Made by a program: the position numbers and the translations under genes
Assembly (NCBI GenBank): GCA_947492575.1
Contig: CANLNK010000001.1
Span: 434,001 to 498,000, forward strand
Direction: 5' to 3'
Origin: an uncultured Thalassotalea sp.
GTDB taxonomy: Bacteria > Pseudomonadota > Gammaproteobacteria > Enterobacterales > Alteromonadaceae
DNA length: 64,000 nucleotides
In this document: positions 9,454 through 18,295 of the stretch, piece after piece
Numbering within the stretch: position 1 is the stretch's first letter
How the letters are laid out: each line of letters opens with the position of its first letter
Notes under the pieces: model-generated
What the model was told of the DNA's origin: nothing
Databases searched by the model: none
Seen by the model: only the letters and a program-made list of their open reading frames with translations

Positions 9454-10968
9454 CTATTGCCAGGTTGACTGAGCTGTTTGCGTCAGTAGAAGCGAAAAGC
9501 TACTACCTTTACCAAGCTCACTCTCCACCGTTAAGTCGCTATTGAGTAATTGGCTGAGTCGCTTACTAATCGCTAATCCCAAACCCGCATGTCTGTGTTG
9601 TTCGCCTTGAGCGTTACTGGCGCGGTATCTAGCATCAAAAATGTAGGCAATATCTTTTTGATGTATGCCAGAGCCGGTATCTTGTACGCTTAACTTAAGT
9701 TTGTCGCCAACCTTAGTAAGTACTAAAGTAATTTTTCCACTTTCTGGCGTGTGGCGGATTGCGTTTTCGATCAGATTAGTCAAAATGCGTTCAAGTTTTG
9801 CTATATCCGAATAAATCATCAGCTGACAATTTGCTGGGTCGAGGTTGAGGCTGATATGTTTTTGTCTCGCTCTGAGCGTAAACTTCGCCATAATATCATG
9901 GAGCAATTCGCCAATGACAAAGGCTTCATTATCAACAGAGACTTGTCCATCTTCGAGGTGTGCTAACTCAAATATTTGGTCTATTAATAGCTTAAGCTGC
10001 TCAACATTTCGCATTACCGTATTGATATATTGTTGACGAGTACTGGCATCTAGCTCGCTATTTTTGGTTGATAGTAATTCCACATAACCTTTCATTGCAG
10101 ACAGAGGGGTGCGTAAGTCGTGTGACAAGTGTGCAAGCAACTCGCGACGGATATGGTCATTTTTCTTCAGTTGCGAAAATTGGTGATTAATTTGCTCAAC
10201 CAAAGTAACGAAATTAGACGCAAGCAGCGACACTTCATTCTTCACAACGCCATTTTTATCTTTCTTTTCTAGTTCTTTCCAGTGCTGCAAGTTGATACTA
10301 GCCTCATCAAAATTGGCGGCTTTTATCGCTTCCATATCTCTTAGCAGAAGTTTTATCGGTGAGGTAAAGCTGCGGAATAGGCTGAGTAGCAAAACAAATA
10401 GCAATAATAAGCTCGCACCAAGCCATGCGATATTCTCTAGGAGCGCTTTGTCGGCTTTGGCATCAGAAAAAATTGAATCGTAAATTTCGCCACCGATTAT
10501 GACGTATAAATAGCCCTGTAATTGTTCGCCATTGAACACAGGTGCGGCAGAAAATATCTTCTTACGGCTGAAGTGTCTTGGATCATCTCCAAAAACAGGA
10601 ACACTGTCTGGCGCAGAAATTAGTTGGTTTATTGGTACCAGATCGACCGCTTTGCGTTTGATTTTATCTGGCTTAGCAGAGTAAGTGAGTATGTTACCCT
10701 TGGGGTCGAGGTAGTAAAATTCGAATGCTGGCCCTAGTAACATTAGGGTATGAAAAAGATTTTCCAATGCGGGTTTATCATAGGCGCCACTTTGCAAAAG
10801 TGGGTTATCGTCGGCTAGGTGTTTAGCCAATTCGATATGCAATTGTTGCTCTGCCTTGAACTGAGAGTATTGTGCAAGTGAATTACTCCACCAAAAAAAC
10901 AAATATCCCAAGATGGCAAAACAAATAGTGATGGTGATTGCGAGCCGTTGATAAAGTGAATTTGTCAT
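9454..10968 (-). CDS. Sensor histidine kinase (OmpR-pair type)
   Basis: A 504-residue membrane histidine kinase. Transmembrane helix 1 is near residues 9-27 and helix 2 near 178-200, enclosing a periplasmic sensor of about 150 residues. A HAMP-like linker follows, then HisKA with phospho-acceptor His283 in LSHDLRTPLS, and HATPase with an N-box (NLIENAIRHTP) and G-boxes (DTGSGI, AGLGLAI). Its start codon overlaps the stop of the upstream response-regulator gene by four bases (ATGA), so the pair is translationally coupled. It is the last gene of the spondin/two-component operon. The periplasmic ligand is unknown; the secreted spondin-domain proteins encoded upstream are obvious candidates for targets or partners. 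Confidence 0.92.
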   Translation of the reverse strand: MTNSLYQRLAITITICFAILGYLFFWWSNSLAQYSQFKAEQQLHIELAKHLADDNPLLQSGAYDKPALENLFHTLMLLGPAFEFYYLDPKGNILTYSAKPDKIKRKAVDLVPINQLISAPDSVPVFGDDPRHFSRKKIFSAAPVFNGEQLQGYLYVIIGGEIYDSIFSDAKADKALLENIAWLGASLLLLFVLLLSLFRSFTSPIKLLLRDMEAIKAANFDEASINLQHWKELEKKDKNGVVKNEVSLLASNFVTLVEQINHQFSQLKKNDHIRRELLAHLSHDLRTPLSAMKGYVELLSTKNSELDASTRQQYINTVMRNVEQLKLLIDQIFELAHLEDGQVSVDNEAFVIGELLHDIMAKFTLRARQKHISLNLDPANCQLMIYSDIAKLERILTNLIENAIRHTPESGKITLVLTKVGDKLKLSVQDTGSGIHQKDIAYIFDARYRASNAQGEQHRHAGLGLAISKRLSQLLNSDLTVESELGKGSSFSLLLTQTAQSTWQ

Positions 10969-11684
10969 TGGTATGTGCCAGCCGAATTAAGTTTATAGCC
11001 GACGCCCCAGACCGTTTGAATAATGCGAGGTTGGGTAACGTCTTGCTCTAGTTTGTTTCGAAGCCGATTGATATGCGAATTCACGGTGTGCTCGTAACCA
11101 CAATGGTGATAACCCCATACTGAATCCAATAACTGACTTCTAGAAAACACTTGATCAGGGTGCTTACCTAAAAAGCTTAGTAAATCAAACTCTGTTGAGG
11201 TTAAATCAATATTGTTTTCTTTATAGGTTACGCGATGACATTGATGATCAACGAGTAACGCACCTATGCTCGTTACTTTATTTCTGTGCTGTTCAGCTTT
11301 AGTTAGTGCTTGCATACTATGTACTCGCCTTAACTGTGATCTTATTCGCGCCTGCAATTCTCGAGTGTTGAACGGCTTGGTTAGGTAATCATCAGCGCCC
11401 AGCTCTAAACCAAGTACTCTGTCTGTTTCAGCACTTCGCGAAGTTAACATAATGATTGCTTGTAAGGGCTTGGCGGCACGCACTTGGCGGCAAATATCTA
11501 AACCGCTGAGATCTGGCAACATTACGTCTACCATCACTAGTTCATATTCACCGCTCAATGCGGCGTTAAGCCCTGCTTGTCCGGTAAGACAAATTTCAGC
11601 GTTTAACCCTAGCTCATTAATATGTACTTGAATTAATTCAGCGATATCGGGTTCGTCTTCAATAATTAAAATATTATCTGTCAT
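10965..11684 (-). CDS. OmpR/PhoB-family response regulator
   Basis: A 239-residue two-domain response regulator. The receiver has the acidic pair E9-D10, predicted phospho-acceptor Asp53 (MVDVMLPDLSG), switch Thr/Ser in MLTSRS and Lys in DDYLTKPF. The C-terminal winged-helix Trans_reg_C domain ends in the usual IQTVWGVGYKL. It is co-transcribed with the kinase downstream (four-base overlap) and follows the spondin lipoprotein gene by 34 bases. Those 34 bases contain a strong hairpin that includes its ribosome site. OmpR-family proteins bind tandem direct repeats of about 10-11 bp, and a perfect 11-bp tandem repeat stands upstream of the operon (13250-13271), suggesting autoregulation. Confidence 0.93.
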   Translation of the reverse strand: MTDNILIIEDEPDIAELIQVHINELGLNAEICLTGQAGLNAALSGEYELVMVDVMLPDLSGLDICRQVRAAKPLQAIIMLTSRSAETDRVLGLELGADDYLTKPFNTRELQARIRSQLRRVHSMQALTKAEQHRNKVTSIGALLVDHQCHRVTYKENNIDLTSTEFDLLSFLGKHPDQVFSRSQLLDSVWGYHHCGYEHTVNSHINRLRNKLEQDVTQPRIIQTVWGVGYKLNSAGTYQ

Positions 11685-11688
11685 AACT

Positions 11689-11710
11689 CCCTGGCCGAAG
11701 TCGGCCAGGG
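11689..11710 (-). promoter_or_regulatory. Hairpin covering the response-regulator ribosome binding site
   Basis: Two perfect 10-base arms (11689-11698 and 11701-11710) form a GC-rich stem between the lipoprotein stop and the regulator start at 11684. On the minus-strand mRNA, the 3' arm runs into AGGGAG, the only good Shine-Dalgarno sequence for the regulator. The structure may attenuate transcription or hide the ribosome site, setting a high spondin-to-regulator ratio. No T-run follows it, so a classical intrinsic terminator is unlikely. Confidence 0.6.
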
Positions 11711-11718
11711 CCGACAGC

Positions 11719-12462
11719 TTATTTTGTTCGGGTTATTGTTAGCTTCAGCGTTGGGTTATCAAAGCGGTGTGCTTGAGTTAACACTGAGCTCGTTAGCCCA
11801 TCGTTCATCGAAACGACACCAGGATGCATAGCGACAAAATCTACGTCATCTCTGACATCGCTATAGCCAGTCCCGCCGTCAGCAGGGCCCGGAATTGTGC
11901 CTGCTGTTTCTGTGTTAGCTTCGGTACCCGCATCATAGGTACCTAGCGTCCAGCTCATTGAGCTATCCACATCCATTGACGATAGGTCTACACCTGTAAG
12001 ACCGGAGAAAGCGTCATTTGTATTCACCAACATTGTCGCAACACTAAAATGAGTTGCCATTTCATCGGTAGTACTGACTTCAACACTTGTCATATTCCCT
12101 GGCATTAATACGCCTTCACTGCTTCCAGAAGCGATAATTGGCTCTTGTGCAAGAAAGTCAGTGTTGTCACCGCCTTCCGCCAATATTTCTAGCGCACTGC
12201 TGGCTGGTTCACCAATTGTCCACAAGGTTGCATCAGCGTGCAGCGTCACAGCAATTGGCGACATGGGTTGAGCGTTGGTTAAGTTAACGACTTCAATCAT
12301 GTAGCTGTATTCCATTGGCTCAGGCTCAGGCATTGGCATCACAGGCACTTCGACTGTGTCGTTGTCATCATCGTCGTCAAATGGACAACCAGAAAGTGTT
12401 AGCATTAACACACTGGCTAAGACGACTTTAGTTGAGGTTTGTAATAAATTTGTAGGGTACAT
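11719..12462 (-). CDS. Spondin-domain lipoprotein
   Basis: A 247-residue secreted protein. The signal peptide ends in a lipobox (LTLSGC, Cys near residue 26), followed by an acidic Asp/Pro/Glu-rich linker (about 28-50) and then a spondin-like domain beginning YSYMIEVVNLT. It is homologous to the next protein upstream; both share NLT, then P, I/A, LH/AHS, then AEGGD and DAGTEANTE/NE motifs. A strong AGGAGG ribosome site precedes the ATG. Bacterial spondin-domain proteins are poorly characterised; eukaryotic spondin_N domains are extracellular and Ca-binding. Likely an outer-membrane lipoprotein. It lies in an operon with the second spondin protein and a two-component system. Confidence 0.82.
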   Translation of the reverse strand: MYPTNLLQTSTKVVLASVLMLTLSGCPFDDDDDNDTVEVPVMPMPEPEPMEYSYMIEVVNLTNAQPMSPIAVTLHADATLWTIGEPASSALEILAEGGDNTDFLAQEPIIASGSSEGVLMPGNMTSVEVSTTDEMATHFSVATMLVNTNDAFSGLTGVDLSSMDVDSSMSWTLGTYDAGTEANTETAGTIPGPADGGTGYSDVRDDVDFVAMHPGVVSMNDGLTSSVLTQAHRFDNPTLKLTITRTK

Positions 12463-12487
12463 AGTTGCCTCCTTCTGTCATCAAAGC

Positions 12488-13183
12488 TTACTTAACGATT
12501 ACTGTTACTTTAGCGACAGGGTTGAGCCAACGATGAACGGTATTATTGATGTCGCTAATACCACCTGTAGCATCATCATCACCTAAGTTGCCACGGTGAA
12601 CATGAACTGTTTGGTTGTCCTCTTGGTCAGTAACGCCAGTACCATTCATACCTGCCATACCACCAGGAGCAGCTGGAATACCTAGCACGCCGGGAGCACC
12701 ACTGCCTTCAACAACAAGTTCGTTATTGGCTTCTGTACCAGCGTCATATGCTCTTAGGTAAATCGTGTAGGTGCCTGCTTCTTCAGGAATCATCCAGCTA
12801 TTTAAGCCTACGAAACCATCATTGGTAGGTAGAATCATTGCAGCCATTGATAGGTAGTCATTACCATCAGCATTCATCATTTCAAATGTTGTACTTGCTG
12901 AAGGTCCAAGTAAACCACCTGCTGGGTTTTCAGATACGTCAGCGTCAGCGCCTGTTAAAACAGAAACTAAGCCTGAAATATCGCCACCTTCGGCCATAGC
13001 TTGGAGTTCAGGGCTTGCTGCTTGGCCAAGGGCATATAGTGCTAACTCACTGCTATGTGCAGTAGCAACGATAGGTGTAAAGTAGGTGCCCTGTGTGAGG
13101 TTTGTGACAGAAATTTCTATATCTTGTGCACTGACACTGGTTGCTGCCATCAAGGCGATACTGGCAAATAATTTTGTTTTCAT
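12488..13183 (-). CDS. Spondin-domain secreted protein
   Basis: About 231 residues from the ATG at 13183, chosen over the upstream ATG at 13216 because a typical signal peptide (MKTKLFASIALMAATSVSAQ) begins there after an AGAGA ribosome site. The mature protein starts with IEISVTNLTQGTYFTPI and carries the AEGGD and YDAGTEANNE motifs seen in the neighbouring lipoprotein; the pair are tandem paralogues. It is predicted to be periplasmic or secreted. It is the first gene of the four-gene operon, directly downstream of the tandem-repeat promoter region. The biochemical function of bacterial spondin-domain proteins is not known to me. Confidence 0.82.
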   Translation of the reverse strand: MKTKLFASIALMAATSVSAQDIEISVTNLTQGTYFTPIVATAHSSELALYALGQAASPELQAMAEGGDISGLVSVLTGADADVSENPAGGLLGPSASTTFEMMNADGNDYLSMAAMILPTNDGFVGLNSWMIPEEAGTYTIYLRAYDAGTEANNELVVEGSGAPGVLGIPAAPGGMAGMNGTGVTDQEDNQTVHVHRGNLGDDDATGGISDINNTVHRWLNPVAKVTVIVK

Positions 13184-13219
13184 AACTGTTCTCTCTATTA
13201 GCGGTAACATAAACACTGA

Positions 13220-13271
13220 ATAGTATTGGCAACAGTTATTGCGAAGCTCTCACGAATTTATCACGAATTTA
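13220..13271 (-). promoter_or_regulatory. Promoter region with perfect tandem 11-bp repeat (candidate OmpR-family operator)
   Basis: TCACGAATTTA occurs twice in direct tandem at 13250-13260 and 13261-13271. On the minus strand it lies about 67-88 bases before the spondin start and about 25 bases upstream of a plausible -10 element (TACTAT, 13225-13220). OmpR/PhoB-type regulators bind exactly such 11-bp-spaced direct repeats, and an OmpR-type regulator is encoded in the same operon. Binding and activation are inference. Confidence 0.6.
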
Positions 13272-13335
13272 TAACAATTTTATATCCTTGTTAAGGTTTT
13301 GAATAATATGATTTTATTTTTATTCCGTGTTTGAA

Positions 13336-14160
13336 TTAATTGGGAGAAGTGATAATTTTTAAGGTATCTATAACAGGAGAACTTGTCCTGTATGCAAGCA
13401 CTATTTCACGATTCAGCTTTAATTCTGTAATCCTTTTAAAGCGAATGTCTTTATGTTCAAGCACTTCCTGATAAGCCGGTAATAGTGCACAACCCACTCC
13501 GGCACTAACAAGCCCCAATGCGTAATCAATAGTTTGAATTTGTGCGCGAATATCGAGTGACATACCTTTTAATGTCAGTGCTTCTTCTAGTTTTTGCCAA
13601 GCCTGGCAGGGTGAGCGCTTAATCATGGGTAACTGCTCAAGCATGCTAAGTGATATGTGCTTCTCCAGTGATAACGGGTGGCTTTCAGGGATTGCCAGTA
13701 AGTAGTCTTCCTGCCATATAGGATGAGAGTGCTCCTCGGCTTGCAATTCTTCTTTGGTAATAATGCGTGCATCAGAGGCTTCTTCTGGGGAAACAAGGGT
13801 TAATGCTATATCGGGCTCTGTGCTGGTAAACTCTTTAAGTAGTGCACTCATCCGTTTTACGCCGAGTCCTTTAGTAACGCCCAAATGGAATTCTGGCTTG
13901 TCTGTGTTTTGCTTAAAGCTCGCACTAATGGCATTGGCTTGGCCTACAAGCTGTTTAGCTAATGGATAAAGTTTCTCACTGTCGAGCGTTGGTTTTACGC
14001 CTCTTGCATGACGAATGAAGAGCGCGACATTCAACTCTTGTTCTAATTGTGCAATTGCAGAGGAGATTGATGGTTGCGCGATAAAACAGTGCTTAGCGGC
14101 ACCGCTAAAGCTCTCATTCTCATAAACTGCAATAAAATAGTTAAGTGCTTTTAAATCCAT
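13336..14160 (-). CDS. LysR-family transcriptional regulator
   Basis: A 274-residue LysR-type regulator, slightly short for the family. The N-terminal winged helix (residues 1-60) carries the usual LNYFIAVYENESFSGAAKHCFIAQPS pattern; the rest is a substrate-binding co-inducer domain. It is divergent from the glutaryl-CoA dehydrogenase gene across a 120-bp gap, the classic LysR arrangement, so it probably controls that gene in response to an intermediate such as glutarate or glutaryl-CoA (inference). The gap contains AT-rich partial inverted repeats (TATCAAATCTAG against CTAGATTagcatggTTTGATA) that could be LysR sites. Confidence 0.9.
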   Translation of the reverse strand: MDLKALNYFIAVYENESFSGAAKHCFIAQPSISSAIAQLEQELNVALFIRHARGVKPTLDSEKLYPLAKQLVGQANAISASFKQNTDKPEFHLGVTKGLGVKRMSALLKEFTSTEPDIALTLVSPEEASDARIITKEELQAEEHSHPIWQEDYLLAIPESHPLSLEKHISLSMLEQLPMIKRSPCQAWQKLEEALTLKGMSLDIRAQIQTIDYALGLVSAGVGCALLPAYQEVLEHKDIRFKRITELKLNREIVLAYRTSSPVIDTLKIITSPN

Positions 14161-14280
14161 TATTTCGCCTTTCTCAAGGTATAGGTAATAACTATATCAA
14201 ATCTAGAAAAAATATATTTTAACTTTAGTTAGGGCTAGATTAGCATGGTTTGATACGTACCTAACTGACGAAGATTCACT

Positions 14281-15465
14281 ATGACTGCTAAATCAGCCCC
14301 AGCATTTAACTGGCAAGATCCACTAAATCTCGACAGCTTGCTGTCTGAAGAAGAACGCCTTATTCGCGACAACACTCATCAGTACTGCCAAGAGCGCCTG
14401 ATGACACGTGTGCTTAATGCCAATCGCAATGAGCAATTTGACGTAGAGATAATGCGCGAATTGGGAGAGCTTGGCTTGCTCGGTTGTACTTTGCCTGAAA
14501 AGTATGGCTGCGCAGAAGTTAATCATGTTGCTTATGGCCTAATTGCTCGCGAAGTTGAACGCGTTGATAGCGGTTATCGCAGTGCGATGAGTGTGCAGTC
14601 TTCACTCGTGATGCATCCAATTCACGCTTATGGCTCAGAAGAGCAACGAATGAAGTATTTGCCTAAGTTAGCAACAGGTGAGCTTATCGGTTGCTTTGGT
14701 TTAACGGAACCTGACTCAGGCTCTGATCCTGCGAGTATGTCTACACGCGCAGTAGCTGTAGACGGCGGTTACCAGTTAACGGGTGCGAAAATGTGGATTA
14801 CCAACTCGCCGATCGCCGATGTTTTTGTTGTTTGGGCGAAGCTTGACGGCGTTATTCGCGGCTTCATTCTAGAGAAAGGTATGACTGGACTTTCTGCGCC
14901 AAAAATCGAAGGTAAGTTCTCGCTGCGTGCGTCAATTACAGGTGAGATTGTTATGGACAATGTATTTGTGCCAAGCGAGAACATGTTGCCAAATGCTAAA
15001 GGACTTTCTGGACCATTTGGCTGCTTAAACAAAGCCCGATACGGCATTGCTTGGGGCGCGCTAGGGGCGGCTGAGTTTTGTTGGCATGCAGCAAGACAAT
15101 ACACTCTTGATAGAGAGCAGTTTGGTAGACCATTAGCAGCGACGCAGCTTGTTCAAAAGAAACTTGCAGATATGCAAACAGACATCACGACTGGACTGTT
15201 TGCTTGCTTGCAAGCTGGCCGCATGATGGACGAAGGTGCATTGCCTGTTGAATCGATTTCATTGATTAAGCGTAATTCTTGTGGGAAAGCACTTGATATT
15301 GCACGTACAGCCCGCGATATGCATGGCGGTAACGGTATCGCTGACGAATATCACGTTATTCGCCACGTAATGAATTTAGAAGCTGTAAATACCTATGAAG
15401 GGACACATGACGTACACGCCTTAATTTTAGGTCGCGCGCAAACGGGTATTCAGGCGTTTTTTTAA
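14281..15465 (+). CDS. gcdH: Glutaryl-CoA dehydrogenase
   Basis: A 394-residue FAD-dependent acyl-CoA dehydrogenase. It converts glutaryl-CoA to crotonyl-CoA plus CO2 in lysine, hydroxylysine and tryptophan degradation. The N-terminal stretch [17 protein letters not shown], the segment [13 protein letters not shown], and the catalytic base Glu373 in [19 protein letters not shown] are typical of GcdH rather than straight-chain acyl-CoA dehydrogenases. Length agrees with the family. A LysR gene is divergent upstream. Downstream, after a hairpin and about 300 bases, lies a fused 2-oxoacid dehydrogenase E1. That enzyme could feed acyl-CoA substrates, but this link is only suggested by proximity. 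Confidence 0.93.
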   Translation: MTAKSAPAFNWQDPLNLDSLLSEEERLIRDNTHQYCQERLMTRVLNANRNEQFDVEIMRELGELGLLGCTLPEKYGCAEVNHVAYGLIAREVERVDSGYRSAMSVQSSLVMHPIHAYGSEEQRMKYLPKLATGELIGCFGLTEPDSGSDPASMSTRAVAVDGGYQLTGAKMWITNSPIADVFVVWAKLDGVIRGFILEKGMTGLSAPKIEGKFSLRASITGEIVMDNVFVPSENMLPNAKGLSGPFGCLNKARYGIAWGALGAAEFCWHAARQYTLDREQFGRPLAATQLVQKKLADMQTDITTGLFACLQAGRMMDEGALPVESISLIKRNSCGKALDIARTARDMHGGNGIADEYHVIRHVMNLEAVNTYEGTHDVHALILGRAQTGIQAFF

Positions 15466-15794
15466 CGCTAGGTGTCGAGCACTTGTCGGTAGTTTTAGAC
15501 TTGGGCAGGTGCTCGAATAATGCAATGCAAGCACTAAATAAGTGATAAGCAGCAGCCACATAAAACTAACAGTAGAAAATTGAAGTCGTTAGGAATTAAG
15601 AATAAGTAACAATATTTACAACAAAAAGCACTCGCTATTCAAGATCACGTACAACGCACATAAAAATAACTATTTCGCGTGAGTAATTTGGGTGAGTAGG
15701 TTGGGTTAATAGCTTAGATGCATAAACTTAATAAGTCGTTATAAAACTTGCCTACAACTACAGAGTGTCGCTAAAGCCAATTGGGGGAGCAATG
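15466..15794. other. Intergenic region with one imperfect hairpin
   Basis: Apart from the hairpin at 15475-15516, I see no gene, repeat or RNA in this region. It is A+T rich and should hold the promoter of the E1 gene. A GTG at 15765 in frame with the E1 gene is considered a spurious start. Confidence 0.5.
15475..15516 (+). terminator. Hairpin after gcdH
   Basis: TCGAGCACTTGTC (15475-15487) pairs with GGCAGGTGCTCGA (15504-15516) over 13 positions, two of them G-U wobbles, around a 16-base loop. It begins ten bases after the gcdH stop. There is no T-run, so it may be a Rho-independent-like weak terminator or a 3'-end protector. Confidence 0.45.
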
Positions 15795-18092
15795 ATGACG
15801 GACAGGAACAAACTTGTCAGGGATAATTTTATTCGCTGGGTAGAGGCTGAAGATTTACCTGAACTTACACCAACCAGCTCTCCTGATCTTCTCGGTCTAT
15901 CACGTAACGACCTTATTGAACTCTTTGAAAGCCAGTTGTTAAGCCGACACTTGGATTTGCAGTCACGTATCATGCAAAAGCAAGGTCAAAGCTTTTACAC
16001 CATTGGTAGTGCAGGGCATGAAGGGAATGCTGCGGTTGCTAAAGCTTTTAGAGCCGATGATATGGCATTTCTTCACTATCGTAGCGGCGCCTTTTGTATT
16101 CAACGCAGCAAAGCGATAGAAGGGCAGACGCCACTTGAAGATATGCTGTTATCTTTTGCAGCATCCAGCGAAGATTCCACTTCCGGTGGTCGACATAAAG
16201 TGCTTGGTTCAAAAACCTTAATGATACCTCCGCAAACTAGCACCATAGCCTCCCACTTGCCAAAAGCGATGGGGACGGCATTTAGTATTGGCTTAGGCAA
16301 ACGTTTAAAGGATGAGCGCTGTACCCCCTCAGGTAACTCGCTTCAAACAACTCTGGCTGACAACAGTGTTGCAGTGTGTAATTTTGGTGATGCATCAGCA
16401 AACCATTCGACTGCGCAGGGGGCAATTAATAGCGCTGCGTGGTGTGCCTATCAATCTATTCCTATGCCTATCGTGTTTATTTGCGAAGACAATGGTATTG
16501 GGATTTCTACTAAAACGCCGGACGGATGGATAGCGGCGAATTTTAAACATCGCGCAGGTTTACATTATCTCTTCTGCGATGGTTTAAACCTCATCGATAC
16601 TTACGAAAAATCGCTATTAGCTGCGAAGATTGCCAGAGAGCAACAAAAGCCTGTTTTCCTGCACATTAGAATGATCAGATTGTTGGGTCACGCGGGCTCA
16701 GACAGCGAATTCGTCTATCGCGATATTGAGACGATAGAGCAAATAGAACGTCAAGACCCATTGCTTCATACGGCTCAGTTACTGCTCAAACATGAGATAT
16801 TTACACCTGCTGAATTGGTTGAAAAATATCTATCAATTGAAGCCGATGTTGCAGCAGCGGTACCTGATGCGGTGCGTAAGCCCAAGCTCGAAACTGCAGA
16901 ACAAGTGATGGCAAGTTTAGTACCTAGAGCGTTAGATGAAGCCAAGTTGTCGACGCTTTATCGCCAAGTTTCTAACGACGAAAGAGCCGCATTGTTCGCG
17001 CATGAAAAACATAATTTGGCAAAGCCTCAACATTTAGCAAAACTGATTAACTGGACTTTGCTTGATGCAATGGCAGAGCAAGATAACATGGTCATGCTTG
17101 GTGAGGATATTGCTAAAAAAGGTGGCGTCTACAATGTCACGGCTCAACTATGTCAGCGTTTCGGTACAAACCGCGTGATGAACACCTTGTTAGATGAGCA
17201 ATCAATATTGGGTGGGGCAATTGGCTTAGCTCACAACGGTTTCCTCCCCGTTCCTGAGATTCAATTCCTTGCTTATGTGCATAATGCCGAAGATCAAATT
17301 CGCGGTGAAGCGGCAACCCTGTCGTTTTTCTCTAATCAGCAATTTACCAATCCTATGGTGATTCGCATTGCTGGCCTCGCGTATCAGAAAGGCTTTGGTG
17401 GCCATTTCCACAACGATAATTCCTTTGCCGTGTTTAGAGATATTCCTGGCCTAATTTTAGCCTGTCCCTCAAACGGGGAAGACGGCGTCGAGTTGATGAG
17501 AAGCTGTATAAAACTCGCGCAAGAGCAACAGCGTGTGGTGGTTTTTCTCGAGCCTATAGCGTTATACATGACTAAAGATTTGTATCAAGAAGGGGACGGC
17601 TTATGGACCTATCCATATCAGCATCAGACCCTATCTGAGCATACAATTGATATGTCAGTTAAAGTGCATGGTGATGGCGAGCAAGTGTGCATTTTAACTT
17701 ATGGCAACGGATGTTACTTGTCCATGAAGGCAAAAGCGTTGCTTGAGACGCAAGGTATTGATTGCCGTGTCGTTGATTTGCGCTTTTTAGCGCCGTTAGA
17801 TGAGCAAGGTATCGTGGCACAGGTTAATGCTTGTGGGCATGTACTTATTGTCGATGAATGTCGTGAAACCGGTTCAATCAGCGAAGCCTTGGTCACATTG
17901 ATTTGTGAACAGACTAATTCGTCAAACGTAAGTCGCGTTACTGCATGTGACAGCTTTATTCCGTTGGGAACTGCCGCTTATAACGTACTGCCATCAGTTG
18001 ACGATATAGTTGCTGCTGCAGTCAAAACGATTGGCGCCAATGCAACAACGCAGGATGACGAAGTAAAGATCAGCAAAGTATTGCTAAGCTAA
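15795..18092 (+). CDS. Fused alpha/beta 2-oxoacid dehydrogenase E1 component (branched-chain type)
   Basis: About 765 residues from the ATG chosen here, preceded by a strong GGGGGAG ribosome site. ATG 15792 and GTG 15765 are upstream alternatives. Residues about 40-360 resemble E1-alpha: an AGHEGNAAVAKAF segment, then a thiamine-diphosphate motif from GDASANHSTAQGA to the distal EDNGIGIST. Residues about 410-750 resemble E1-beta: GEDIAKKGGVYNVT, DEQSILGGAIGLA, and a transketolase C-terminal domain. In most bacteria these are two genes; here they are one polypeptide. The reaction would be TPP-dependent decarboxylation of a branched-chain 2-oxoacid onto a lipoyl E2. No E2 or E3 gene is adjacent, so it must use a complex encoded elsewhere or act differently. 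Confidence 0.85.
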   Translation: MTDRNKLVRDNFIRWVEAEDLPELTPTSSPDLLGLSRNDLIELFESQLLSRHLDLQSRIMQKQGQSFYTIGSAGHEGNAAVAKAFRADDMAFLHYRSGAFCIQRSKAIEGQTPLEDMLLSFAASSEDSTSGGRHKVLGSKTLMIPPQTSTIASHLPKAMGTAFSIGLGKRLKDERCTPSGNSLQTTLADNSVAVCNFGDASANHSTAQGAINSAAWCAYQSIPMPIVFICEDNGIGISTKTPDGWIAANFKHRAGLHYLFCDGLNLIDTYEKSLLAAKIAREQQKPVFLHIRMIRLLGHAGSDSEFVYRDIETIEQIERQDPLLHTAQLLLKHEIFTPAELVEKYLSIEADVAAAVPDAVRKPKLETAEQVMASLVPRALDEAKLSTLYRQVSNDERAALFAHEKHNLAKPQHLAKLINWTLLDAMAEQDNMVMLGEDIAKKGGVYNVTAQLCQRFGTNRVMNTLLDEQSILGGAIGLAHNGFLPVPEIQFLAYVHNAEDQIRGEAATLSFFSNQQFTNPMVIRIAGLAYQKGFGGHFHNDNSFAVFRDIPGLILACPSNGEDGVELMRSCIKLAQEQQRVVVFLEPIALYMTKDLYQEGDGLWTYPYQHQTLSEHTIDMSVKVHGDGEQVCILTYGNGCYLSMKAKALLETQGIDCRVVDLRFLAPLDEQGIVAQVNACGHVLIVDECRETGSISEALVTLICEQTNSSNVSRVTACDSFIPLGTAAYNVLPSVDDIVAAAVKTIGANATTQDDEVKISKVLLS

Positions 18093-18129
18093 AGTATTGC
18101 GAAGTTAAGAAGGTACAGATAGAAGAGGA

Positions 18130-18172
18130 AGAAAAAGAAAAAGGGAGTTAATTACGAGGGATATTAACTCCC
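18130..18172 (-). terminator. Intrinsic terminator of the gal operon
   Basis: On the minus strand, a 10-bp stem (arms 18172-18163 and 18152-18143, GGGAGTTAAT / ATTAACTCCC) with a 10-base loop is followed directly by a pyrimidine-rich tract of mostly T. It lies about 125 bases beyond the galK stop. Confidence 0.7.
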
Positions 18173-18295
18173 GGTGAATACGGTAGACACCAAGGTAAGG
18201 TCACCGGACACACAAAATTGTATATGTTAAAAAGTGCAGTACTGAGTATGCGTTTTACTGAGTAAGCTTATGTCTATACACTGTGGGTAAAACGC

